Assembly: GCF_900324465.2 (NCBI RefSeq)
Contig: NC_046617.1
Coordinates: 11,531,223-11,595,222 of the forward strand
Source: Anabas testudineus
Lineage: Eukaryota; Chordata; Actinopteri; Anabantiformes; Anabantidae
Direction: 5' to 3'
Length of the DNA stretch: 64,000 nucleotides
Made by a program: the position numbers and the translations under genes. Below the pieces are notes generated by a model, which saw nothing but the letters and a program-made list of their open reading frames with translations, was not told the origin of the DNA and searched no databases. The number at the start of each line of letters is the position of its first letter. Position 1 is the first letter of the stretch. Shown piece by piece: positions 1-16,891 of this stretch.

Positions 1-35
1 GACTGTCTGACTGTGCTTTCCTTCTGCTACAGTGA

Positions 36-3000
36 CTACGTGGATGCAGAGGATAAAGGTGCTGCAATGAGGTTCTTGATGAGATCCGATGAAAGTTCTT
101 GGAATCCTGCCTCTGCCACTGGTAGGAGAAAGTAACACGTTCAAATGTTAAACTTTCAGATAATTAGTGAACATAGAAAAATGACAAAAAAACAAAACCA
201 TTACCCAGTCTGCCACTGGTCTCTTTCACCACCAACTGTGACTGCTCCTTGATGGACAGAAGCCCTCTAACCATCTTACACTGAGTGTCCATCTAAAAAT
301 ATTAAGTCATATTAGATAAAATGTTAAAGAAGTTAAAAGTTAATTCAATGAACATGATAATAGTTTTTTTAACAGGTCTGATACCTTCATCTCTAAGAAG
401 TAAAAATCAGTATAGCTACAGCCCTTTGGTGTAGTTTATTACACTACACATTGGAGCTTTGGCTAAAATAGGCATTTATTTATTTAATTGATAAGTGATG
501 AAGTGAAAAATCTAATTTCAAAACTTACAATCATTTCAACAGTGTGAAGCATAGGCTGCTGTCTACAGAGGAGACTGTGGTAGTCGGGTTTACTCTGTAT
601 GAAAAGATACTGTGAGGACTGGGCCAGAGATGTTGAGTCTAGTGGTACACCTGTCTGCTGGCCCTGCTCCACTTTCCTGAGTCAAAAGCAGAAAACTTTA
701 TTAATACAAAACAGAAAAGACAATACTGACAAAGTCAAACACAGTATTACTACAGTATCCCTAAGTGACTGTACACGTTTACCTTTCCAATTCTTCTGCT
801 TTCCTCCGGTGTTTGTTCAACAGTGTCTCCCAAGATTCATTTTCAGTCTGGAGCCTAAAACACAACACAGCCCAGTAAACAAACACACAAATACAAATGA
901 CACTCAATACATCAGCTCTGCCATGACTTCTATTTTTTATTAAATAATTCTAGTATATGTTTATAATTGAGGTCATACTGAGTGGTGGAATCACACTGCA
1001 TTATATGAAGTGGTGTTTCTAATATTTAGGCCATTCTATTTACATGAATGAGATGGTCAAAACATAACATTGTAGGATTATCACCTTTGTGAGTTTCAGT
1101 AAAGTCTGTCTCTGTCTCTCTGATGTAATCATTCATGATTCTATCCATCCTTGTCACTCCCAAAGAGAACCTTTAGCTCTGCCTCCTGTCTTTTCTTCTT
1201 CTGTCTCTAAGTTTTAACCCCAAGTATATACAGTTCTAAGAGGCACCTACCTCTGCTCCCTGTAACCTCACCATTCCACTTGGTTCCCTCTCATTGTACA
1301 CATGTATTATGTCTAGCCTCATCTGTCAGTCTGTCCATCACCAGAGCAAACAAGAAGGGGCTAGGAGCCGATCCTGGATGCAGACCCACCTGCACTTTGA
1401 ACTCCTTTGTTACACCTACAGTCCAACTCACCACTGTCTTACAGCTCTTATACATGTCCTGCACTACTCTAACATACTTCTCTGCTACTCCAGACTTCCT
1501 CAGACATACATACCACAGCTCCTTTCTCAGCACCAAGTTATACGTTTTGTCTACATATATGAAGACACAATGCAACCCCCTTTGCCCACCTTAGCATCCT
1601 CACAGCAAATACTGCATCTGTTGTATTCTTTCCAGGGATGAAACCATATTGCTGCTCACAAATGCTCTCCTCTGCCATTAGCCTAGCTTCCACTACTCTA
1701 TCCCACAACTTCATTGTATGGCTCATCAGCTTTAATCCTCTATAGTTGCCACAGCTCTGCACATCTCCTTTGCGCTTAAAATTGGCACCAGAACACTTCT
1801 GCATTTCTCTGGCATCCTCTCTCAGAAACTCTATTGTGACTGCTCCTACACACTTCCATATCTCCACAGGTATGTCATCAGAACCAACTGCATTTCCACT
1901 CTTCCTCCTCTTTAATGCCCTCCTCACTTCACTACTTTTTGCTTCTTCTTCCTCCACCACAGTCACCTCTTCTGGCCAGTGAGCGTATAGTTCACATAAA
2001 TGCTTTGCATGTGGTAAAATGATACCAAGAACAACATGCCTGTTGATGGCCTTCTGAACGTTCTCCATGGCTTTCTGCAAATCAGGATTACTAGAAATGA
2101 AAGCAAACAACATAGGCATGAAGGCAGTTTAAAATATACATTTACATTTAGTCATTATGCAGGCGCTTATATCAATATGAATATGCTGGTAAAGATTCTC
2201 AGTCATCCAGTTGAAGTTATCTAGAAGTTAAGACTTTTGCGACTGCATCCATTACTGGTTTTGTAAGAGTGTCACATTGTTTCTTGTGAAGGTTTCTTGT
2301 TGGACTGACCTGTCCATTTGTAAGCAAAAACAAGAAAAATTGAGAAGGAAACATAGTAAGTATTGAATAAATGAAAATCAGCTTCAGTACCTGGCTGCAC
2401 TGGCAGTGGGTTTAGGAGCCTGTTGTTGATTGTGTATGCTTTTAGCAAGACAACCCCACTCATTCTGTATGTGCTTCACTACACCACAAAAGACACAGAA
2501 CACAAAAAGTTAAAACAAACTGTATATTCTTCTGACAACCAGATCTCAATGAGATGTGTTAAATGAAGCAGTGTAAGCACTAACCTTGTTTTTGAAAAGA
2601 CTCCAGTGAGGTGTTTGGCACAGACTGGAGTGAATTTTGAGTTCTTTCTATTGCCAGCTAAGGAAAAAAGTGGATATTAATGGACTATCAAGAATTTTCA
2701 CCATGACTAATTAAAGCTGTCAGTATGTATTCTAGCCTCTGGCTGTACAGCCTACTAATATAGCCAAAGTATTCTTTCTTTATTTTGCCTAAACTTATGA
2801 AACTAGGATGCTCACCCTCATTGAAGCCTCCATCAATTTCTCGAGCCTCTCGTGCTGAGATAGGGATGTACTTATGCTCCTGCACAAAGCTATAATAAAC
2901 ACAAGTTACAGGTAATACTGCAAAAACATGCACAGTTGTGTACTGATTACAAGACAGACACCTCACCTTGATACGGGTTGGGAAGAGCCGGGAGAGAGCG

Positions 3001-3714
3001 CCGGGTTATGGTGGCTCTCCTCCAGGATTTCCTGCGTTCAGTGGGACTGCCAGAGGGACATAAAGGCTCCTCGATGTTTTCAGTGTGAATTTCTTGTGCA
3101 TTTGTCTTTGAAGGCTCTTCTCCTGTATTACTCGTCTGTGTGGTGGTGGTGGTGGTGGGTGATACGAGGCTGGTACGGGGAGATTTGTGTGGGGGAGCTG
3201 CAGGAGGGCTTGAGGAAGCGCATCTTTTCGATGTATGTGAATTCACCTTGGCATACAGGGATTGAACAAAGAGCATGTGAACCTTTAAACCACTGTGTTA
3301 GCATAATTTATGATTAGCGATAGCTAACGTTAGCTCACAGATTAGCGGAGGCTGTTACGTTAATTATCCTCCTATGATGATGGTACCGTAAATGTCTCAC
3401 CTCACTCTGGTTATCAGCAACAGTGACATTTCCGCACCTACAAGAAAAAAGTTCATTAGTTTACAAGTAAAAGTTAACGACATGTCAAAAATATAAGTAA
3501 ACTAACGTTAGTGTTGTACTTTTCCAGTAACGTTGACATGTTTACCATTAGCTAACTGCTTTGTTAGTAACGTTAAGCACTGGAGACTATAGTTTATTTA
3601 AAATGCGTTGTATGTTCTCTATACTACGAAAACGACAACATGTTATATTAGTTGTCGTAACATTTAAAAAGATACAAACCCGTCGTGTCCAGCTACCAAA
3701 TGTTTTTCCGCCAT
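36..3714 (-). CDS. dsn1: DSN1, MIS12 kinetochore complex subunit (11 coding exons, 342 aa)
   Basis: Role (family knowledge): DSN1 is part of the four-subunit MIS12 complex, which links CENP-C and the inner centromere to KNL1 and NDC80. Coding exons in order: 3680-3714, 3401-3437, 2967-3246, 2816-2889, 2585-2657, 2391-2478, 2040-2090, 783-854, 529-676, 205-292, 36-118. Phases join without a stop from ATG to TAG (1029 nt). The recognition signal is the basic motif RRKSWRRA at residues 95-102, followed by RRSLPALPN. Its serines (about S98 and S108) sit where Aurora B phosphorylates human DSN1. The next exon reads LCRSISTSLSQHERLEKLME, typical of the family. Later exons are coiled-coil-like, and the C-terminus ends DLIKNLIAAPLSSAST. 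Human DSN1 is 356 aa, so the gene looks complete. Oddities: intron 7 uses a GC donor and holds a LINE fragment about 50 nt from that donor. The 3' UTR runs off the left edge of the window. Confidence 0.9.
1085..1990 (-). mobile_element. RTE-clade LINE reverse-transcriptase fragment in dsn1 intron 7
   Basis: Minus-strand reading gives recognisable RTE-type reverse transcriptase blocks. They are EVRRALKRRKSGNAVGSDDIP, then NYRGLKLMSHTMKLWDRVVE, then ICEQQYGFIPGKNTTDAVFA, then ELWYVCLRKSGVAEKYVRVV, then FLFALVMDRLTDEARH. Past this, the FADD catalytic block is absent. The sequence jumps to a KRQEAELKV-like tail with in-frame stops, so the copy has internal deletions. It is also 5'-truncated, since no endonuclease domain is seen. 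It is dead as an element but retains a long open stretch (about 1538-1975). It lies in the sense orientation of dsn1. The RTE clade is inferred from remembered teleost consensus sequences, and the exact ends are approximate. Confidence 0.8.
2038..2040 (-). other. dsn1: Non-canonical GC splice donor of dsn1 exon 7
   Basis: Exon 7 ends CAACAG and is followed by gcatgt instead of gt. The upstream exons leave phase 2 here, and exon 8 (854 downward) needs exactly one nucleotide to finish an Arg codon, so the boundary at 2040 is forced by frame. Every nearby GT gives the wrong phase. GC-AG introns are a known minority class of U2 introns. Confidence 0.7.
2139..2174 (+). repeat. Fragment resembling a widespread teleost interspersed repeat
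   Basis: The text acatttacatttagtcatt followed by atgcaggcgcttatatc resembles a common dispersed motif of fish genomes (consensus from memory: ACATTTAGTCATTTGGCAG, then ACGCTTTTATCC). Only this short core is present, within dsn1 intron 6. The repeat class cannot be assigned from this piece. Confidence 0.4.
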
Positions 3715-3800
3715 TTTTCTTTCAAATTCTTCCCAGCGCGCCCAACAAGCCTCTCTGAGGAACTAAGGACCATGGGAAATGTAGTGTGATTGTGACTCAA
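3715..3800 (-). promoter_or_regulatory. dsn1 promoter-proximal region with ZNF143-like site
   Basis: Just upstream of the dsn1 ATG, the minus strand reads cactacatttcccatggtcc (about 3767-3786). This fits the ACTACANTTCCCA core bound by ZNF143/THAP11 at many housekeeping promoters. No TATA box is obvious. The site is seen in the sequence; its use is inferred. Confidence 0.45.
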
Positions 3801-4162
3801 GCGAATGCAAATGAGTGTAAACCATAAACTGCACAGTAGCTAAACTCAAACAAGCTGCAAAGACAGGGGAAAATAAACTGTGAATAAAAGTTATCTGTCA
3901 GGAACTGCATGGTTATCCCCAGATTTTCTAATGTGACTCATCGGTCTAAAGTATAGAGAGTGTATGGCAGCATGTTAGAAAAAAATTAAATATAAACATA
4001 TTTTACAAATTAAAGGGTACAAAATTTAAGTAATATGATGCCCTGAAATCAGAGCACATTTAATAGTTTGGTAATTTCACTAGAAGATCAAATGCAGTCA
4101 AATGGCAGATTGCTGCAGGACGAATCCGAGACCTACTCTACTTCTGATTCAACTGGATCATG
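3801..4162. other. Non-coding stretch between dsn1 and the unassigned exons
   Basis: A/T-rich sequence with no exon-like reading frame and no clear repeat. It probably contains the 3' UTR of the minus-strand transcription unit whose stop codon is at 4163-4165. Confidence 0.4.
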
Positions 4163-4894
4163 TTAAGATCCAGTATTAACCCACTGGTTCAAAGGGGCAA
4201 TCCCCGTCCTGCTCTTCTTGTACGTGTTGGACAGGTTTTTGACAGCCTCTGACAGAAGTTCCACCCTAATGAAATATAAATGTAAAGGGAAACCAAGAGC
4301 TCTACAGTTTCAGATCTGTCTTCAGATAAGAGTTGTTTTGTATAAAATACGCCAGGAATTTGATTAGTAAATAAACTCTTATGGTTGTTACTAAATGAGG
4401 AACCCCCAAGACCAATATTTTTATTATATTTATTATATTAAACAGGGCAATAAAAATTACCATAAACCACATTTTTGTCTGAACTGTATGCATGAGCCCT
4501 GTTTTTTTTTAGGGATGTTTAACAGCTCCTTAGTTATTGAATGCTTTGTGCTGTAAGTAGTTGACATTTAAAAAGACAGTATTTGATTTTGGATTTTCGG
4601 GATATGTATGTATAGATATATATTGGCTGATTTTGTGACATCAGCATTTTTGGCAGTAAAGATCGGCCGGTAAGTAAAACTAATTCCACAAGCTTTGTCA
4701 AGATTGTCCGATGCTTAGTGAGATGGCATGTTTTGTTTCAGCCAGTGTTGTGTCTTATGAGATGAAAGGTTTCATAGGATGATTGAATTTCCTTGTACAG
4801 TTAAACTGTGTTCTTATACTCTGATTGGCCTTTACTTACCTTGGTCTGGGAGTAGAATCACTCATGATCAGCTGGATAAGCTCATTACTTCCAC
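4163..4894 (-). CDS. Two coding-type exons of an unrecognised small gene (3' part)
   Basis: Exon 4840-4894 is bounded by a good acceptor (tttacag) and donor (gtaagta). It reads GSNELIQLIMSDSTPRPR in the only open phase. It joins in frame across the split AG|G codon to exon 4163-4265, which follows the acceptor cattag and reads VELLSEAVKNLSNTYKKSRT, then GIAPLNQWVNTGS and a stop. The two exons support each other through phase, splice signals and a helix-like composition. I do not recognise the family and found no convincing first exon. The 4895-5428 region could hide a short one, and a start at ATGGAGACAGCAGTATTG near 5130 is possible but weakly supported. These exons are phase-incompatible with the penultimate atp13a1 exon. 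This could be a small uncharacterised gene or remnant exons. Confidence 0.4.
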
Positions 4895-5428
4895 CTGTAA
4901 ACACATCTTTACTTGTACTTGATAAAACACTTGACAAACATCATAATTTGTCTTATAAGTCTTTATAAGTCTGTTAGAGATGTTTTTCACTTTTTACAAA
5001 ACCAAGGACAGGAATCAAACAAAATCAAAAACACTTTTGCAATTCTCTTAGAGAATGCCCCTTTTGTGTGCCTGTATGTCTCACTCTCAGTGGCACACAC
5101 GTCTCACACTCCACTCAATACTGCTGTCTCCATGGCCTTTTGAAGCAGCGGGGCGGGACAGATGAAGAGAGAAGAAAATGTAGAAAAAAAATAAGGAGTT
5201 ATGAGGAAAACAGAAAGAGAGTTAAAACACAGCTGATGAAAATACAGAAACACAGATGGTTAAAGAGGGGCAGAGGAGGACGAAGGAGTGTACAGTACTG
5301 CACGCCATGACTGTCTCTCTCAGCTGTCTTGTGTCTGTCACAACAGCTTTAATTCTCTTCCTCCTCCAAAGTCTTCTCTCCATTTACAGTTTGGTTGGTA
5401 AGGGCAGCGGTTGCTGTTGGCACTGAGT
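4895..5428. other. Gap between unassigned exons and the atp13a1 stop
   Basis: Contains the probable atp13a1 3' UTR (minus) and a purine-rich plus-strand tract at about 5160-5290 (GAAGA- and AAAGAG-rich). No supported exon. A CCATGG context at about 5129-5134 on the minus strand could start the neighbouring small gene. Confidence 0.35.
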
Positions 5429-12845
<7,417 letters not shown>

Positions 12846-13375
12846 TGTATATTGGTTACTCCTCCGGCCCCCTCTATCATCCACCACCGGCCCGTCGTGC
12901 TCTAACCCGTAAAAACGACTGTATACAAGGAGCGATGCTTAGTCCAGCCTTCAAAAGCCCGTTTACTGAATCGCTAGTTCTCTGACCGTTGCTTCCGCAT
13001 ACGTAAACACGTAAGGACACGTAATGTTCTAGTTGGCACACCATGATTGAACCGCAAAAATCAAACGATTACATCTTCCACATAGGTGTTTAGGTACAAT
13101 TTTAAATGTAAATAAATAGGTCTCTACGTGAAAAAAACATGAAATATTAAAAAAAAAACAAAAAACGAATTTGTCCGCTAATGTTTTAGTTAATTATTAT
13201 ATTAATAAAGGTGTCTGTCTCTTTAATAAAATCATCGTCATTAGAGGGGAGGAGTCAAAGTGTCAGATTGACACAAACTTGAACCAATGAAATCTAAGAA
13301 CCATTTCCCAGCGTTACGTTTCCCTCCAATCAGATGTGAATGGGTGTGTCCGGAGTAGTCCGCTCACAGACATGG
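12846..13375. promoter_or_regulatory. Bidirectional promoter region between atp13a1 and chchd5
   Basis: atp13a1 (minus) and chchd5 (plus) are divergently arranged, with about 0.5 kb between the first ATG of one and the probable first exon of the other. Near 12890-13020 the DNA is GC-rich with CpGs and no TATA. An A-rich run lies at 13130-13165. A shared promoter is inferred from layout. Confidence 0.5.
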
Positions 13376-13710
13376 CTCCACATGCTGGAGTGCTGCTGTA
13401 ACCTTCACTGACGAGCTTGGTCGAATGAGGAAAGTCTAGAAGATCAACATGTAAGAATTTAAAATATGACTGAAATTAGTAACACATTTACCATCGAGAC
13501 AGACAGAGGTATTTGACCACAGAGTGTGTGAATACAGTAATACAACAGTACATTTGCGACACTGTGAATCAAACTCCATCCTTCACTGTAACTATTACGT
13601 TTCTAATTATGCTTAATATTGGAAGTAGGGGTTATGTCAGGTTCATGATGGATTGCTCTTTAGATATGTGAGGACTCACATGGTTAATATCACTTTTCAG
13701 GCAGGCTGCT

Positions 13711-14456
13711 ATGGATATCACGGCAAAGTATTGCCATAAAGAAATGGAGGCATATGGGTCATGTGTGTCTTCCAACCCATCAACATGGCAGCAAACGTGC
13801 CATGAGCTGAAGATGAAGGTTGCACAATGCACATCATCACAGTAAGGCAACGGGCTAGGGCAATCATTCTCACGCCTGTCAATCTAACATCTCAGCACCA
13901 CATTTTGAATGCATACTGTATTGACTGACCCCTCAATGTGTTTTGATAGCCCTGTGATCCAGAAGATCAGACAGGACTGCTCCAAAGAGTTTGCGAAGTT
14001 TGAGATGTGCCTGAGAGAAAACCAGGATAAACCTACCTCCTGCTCACCACAAGTGGCTCGCTTTCTGGGCTGTGCAGAGTCAGTGGACCTCAGTGGACTG
14101 GGTAAGTCCTTGCTGGAACTGGCCGTACACAGTTCAAGATCACCTACACAGTTGTGAGTGCAGGAGATTAAAACATAAGAAAAAGTTCCTCATCCTTATC
14201 TTCAGGATGCAGGGCATTTAATTATGTACACTCAGCCATTTTTGCATGGGGAAATTTTGTGATGTTTTGTGGTACCCTGTGAACATTTTAATTGTGTAGT
14301 TTGTGTTGAGAAAAACACAAACCTTATAAAAATTAGGTCAATATGTCAGAAAAGTTGAACTACTGCACAGATTTATTGGTAATACTGTAATAGTCACCAT
14401 AATAATAAATTATTTTTCTTTTTCCAGAGAAGAATCCGGTACCTCAGCCATCATAG
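13711..14456 (+). CDS. chchd5: CHCHD5, twin CX9C mitochondrial protein (103 aa)
   Basis: Coding exons are 13711-13841, 13950-14101 and 14428-14456; phases agree (312 nt including stop). A non-coding first exon probably ends near 13450 (donor gtaagaat). The protein has two CHCH units with exact CX9C spacing: C8/C18 with C30/C40, then C54/C64 with C75/C85. Family knowledge: CHCHD5 is a small protein of the mitochondrial intermembrane space imported and oxidised through MIA40/CHCHD4; its precise job is not settled. Human CHCHD5 is 110 aa with the same double arrangement. The start ATGGATATC follows the exon-2 acceptor by ten bases. The stop follows PVPQPS. Confidence 0.93.
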
Positions 14457-14766
14457 GATTCAGACGTCTTAATACCCACCTTAATATTACACCTCATCAC
14501 CGTCATCACAGCAGCTCAGATGGGCTACTCTCACATGGTTCACATCTACGTTAATGTTTATATAACATGACTTAATTTCTTTGTCTTCCACCATACAATA
14601 TAGGTAATTAAAGCTACAACACTGCAGGAAAGGCGCATTGAGCAGATTATTTATTTACTGGATTATTCTTTTACTCATTTTGTAAATGTATGCGTGTGAA
14701 AATTACATTTATACTGCACTTGCCTGTGTATGAGGATACCTAGTTTGTCTTAGTTTATGTTGAGAC

Positions 14767-14772
14767 AATAAA
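14767..14772 (+). terminator. Polyadenylation signal of chchd5
   Basis: AATAAA followed by a second overlapping AATAAA, about 310 nt after the chchd5 stop, on the right strand and followed by T/GT-rich DNA. Confidence 0.55.
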
Positions 14773-14799
14773 ATAAAAATGACTTCAGCCTTGTATTAA

Positions 14800-16891
14800 A
14801 GTCAGCGTGGGCCCACAAGGTACTAAAGTGAGCTTGTTTCTGGAAAGTTGCTGGTTCAAACACTGGGCCAGAAGAATTAAGTCTGGGTTTAAACAATCTA
14901 TTGTAGAGCTCTTCAGTGCAAATCATGTCAAATCAGTTAATACTGAACAGCTTCCAGGTGTTAATGTAATGTAATAGCGTGTAGTAATGTGAATGTGATG
15001 CATTCCTGTAAAAGAGAGATACCCCTCAGTGAAACTACCCTGAATAAAATGGTTGTTTTCAGTTGCTTATGAGTCTGTCCTTCCCACTCTTGCCATCTTC
15101 AGGTCTGAGTCAGAGTTAAATTTTAAACTGGAATGTATCGCTCCCACACAAACTCTCATTACGACTCAATGACTGAGAAACAGGGAGTCTGGGAATAAAG
15201 GGTTAGGCTGTCCACCAGTAATCAGCGAGACTACTGAGTGAGGCAGAGGGAGGATGTTGAGTTATGAGCCCTGTGACCACTAAGCAGAACAGGCCTTTTC
15301 TGGTTCAATTATTAAAGCACGGAGGGGGAAATGAATCATTCTTTTCAAGTCTAAAATCTTCAGTTCAGGTGAGCAAGTGATCACGGCTGTCATCATTTAG
15401 GACAAATAAGACAAGAGCACTAAAGATGAAACCAAGGATTGTATTGTAGATACAGCAACATTACATTCAAAGCACATCACCTGGCAGTCACTGAACAAAA
15501 AACGGAAGATAGGATCTCACCTAATACCGCACAAATAAGTTACATTCACAAAAATATCACTATAAAAATACTGTGAGTCAGTAAGCAGCGTCAAACATAA
15601 GGTCATGAATGAATGCCACAAGCTGTACCCAATCACAGGCACCTAAATGAAACAGGTATCACCCTATCCTATTATTCTGCACCACAATGTGTGTCTGATC
15701 CTGATGCTTTCTGGTAACACTTGCTATCCAACTTTAGTTTGGAGGCTATGTCTTTAGACCTACTTTGTGACACAAATATCATGCTACACTTTACATATTT
15801 GCTGATTATCACAGAAGAAGGTACAAAATATCTACCTAACATCTAATTTGAGATGTTTGAGAAAAAATAATTACAGAAAGTGACTATAATTAATTGTAAC
15901 ACAGTCATACTCACATTTACATTTGGAGTACATCATCATGTATCCAGTGTCCTACGTTTTGGGGCTTTGTGGAGCTATTGGTTGTCATTGACTGCAATGC
16001 TTTTTAGTGATTACATTATAAAAGAAAAGGAGAGAGAGAGCTAAAGCAGTAATAATTTATACAACCCTGTTTCCGCATAAGGCTTTTCAAATGACCCTGT
16101 AGTGTTGTCTAAATGCTAAAATATGTATTTGGTTCATAATGAATGCAGTTTGAAAATGTCATTTTACATTTAAAGTTTCTGCCTCTTTGCAATATAATGT
16201 ATGTTATTGAAGTCAGTGGGCAAGTTAAATTGCAATCCTGTCCAGCACAATATCCTGAGTTCTACCTCAGGTTATATAAACATACACACACTAACCTGAG
16301 AGCAAAATTGTACTCCAATTCATATACAGTATTGTATACATTGCAGTCTTTCACGCACAATAAGTAATCATTAGTCCTGTCAAAAAAGTTGTAATGCAAT
16401 ATTCTGTTTTAATTTAGACCCTTGGCTGCCCACAGAAGCCAAGACTCCTAAATACACGTATCCTGATTGATGAATTAACTTTCAACAATCAGTTATTGGT
16501 ATTATTATTATTATAATTCATCATATAAATATTATGTTTGATAGGTGTATTTCGTCCTTTTTGTTGGAAAGTGCCATGAAATGTGTTTCATTTAACATCA
16601 CATAAATACAACAAGAGAAATTGAGGTCCTTCAACATATCTTGGACAGTGTCTGTATTTCCAGCATGAGATTCTTGGAGAGTTGGTGGGAACATTGCAAA
16701 TCTGCTACAAAATGAAATTACAACTATGGCTGACTTGTGTTGATTTTAATAAAAGCTCAAAAGTGTGTTTGGATGTCGGCTATTTTTTTTTTTGAGTGGT
16801 CCCACAGGCATGTTAATGGACAGGCTCCATTAGCTGCATTTCTAAGGTGAAAGGTGGAACAAAATGGGAAAAGGGTAAGAGTTTATGAGGG
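14800..16891. other. Non-coding interval between chchd5 and the lmx1a-like gene
   Basis: No exon is supported. It should contain the 3' UTR of the minus-strand LIM-homeobox gene just left of 16892. Around 14850-14880 a phrase with gttgctggttcaaacactgg looks like a tRNA-type B box (possible SINE remnant, weak). Short AT repeats lie near 16500. Confidence 0.35.

Noticed and set aside
31-121. Plus-strand exon-like segment (acceptor ctacag, open frame, donor gtagga)
   Set aside because: The minus strand here is the last dsn1 exon, in phase with ten upstream exons and ending in a stop. The plus reading is its shadow.
1294-1641. Plus-strand open frames over the LINE
   Set aside because: They are antisense to recognisable reverse-transcriptase blocks.
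12846-12887. Longer atp13a1 start (GTG at 12887)
   Set aside because: No in-frame ATG exists upstream. The ATG at 12845 has a good context (ACAATGG), and vertebrate genes rarely start at GTG.
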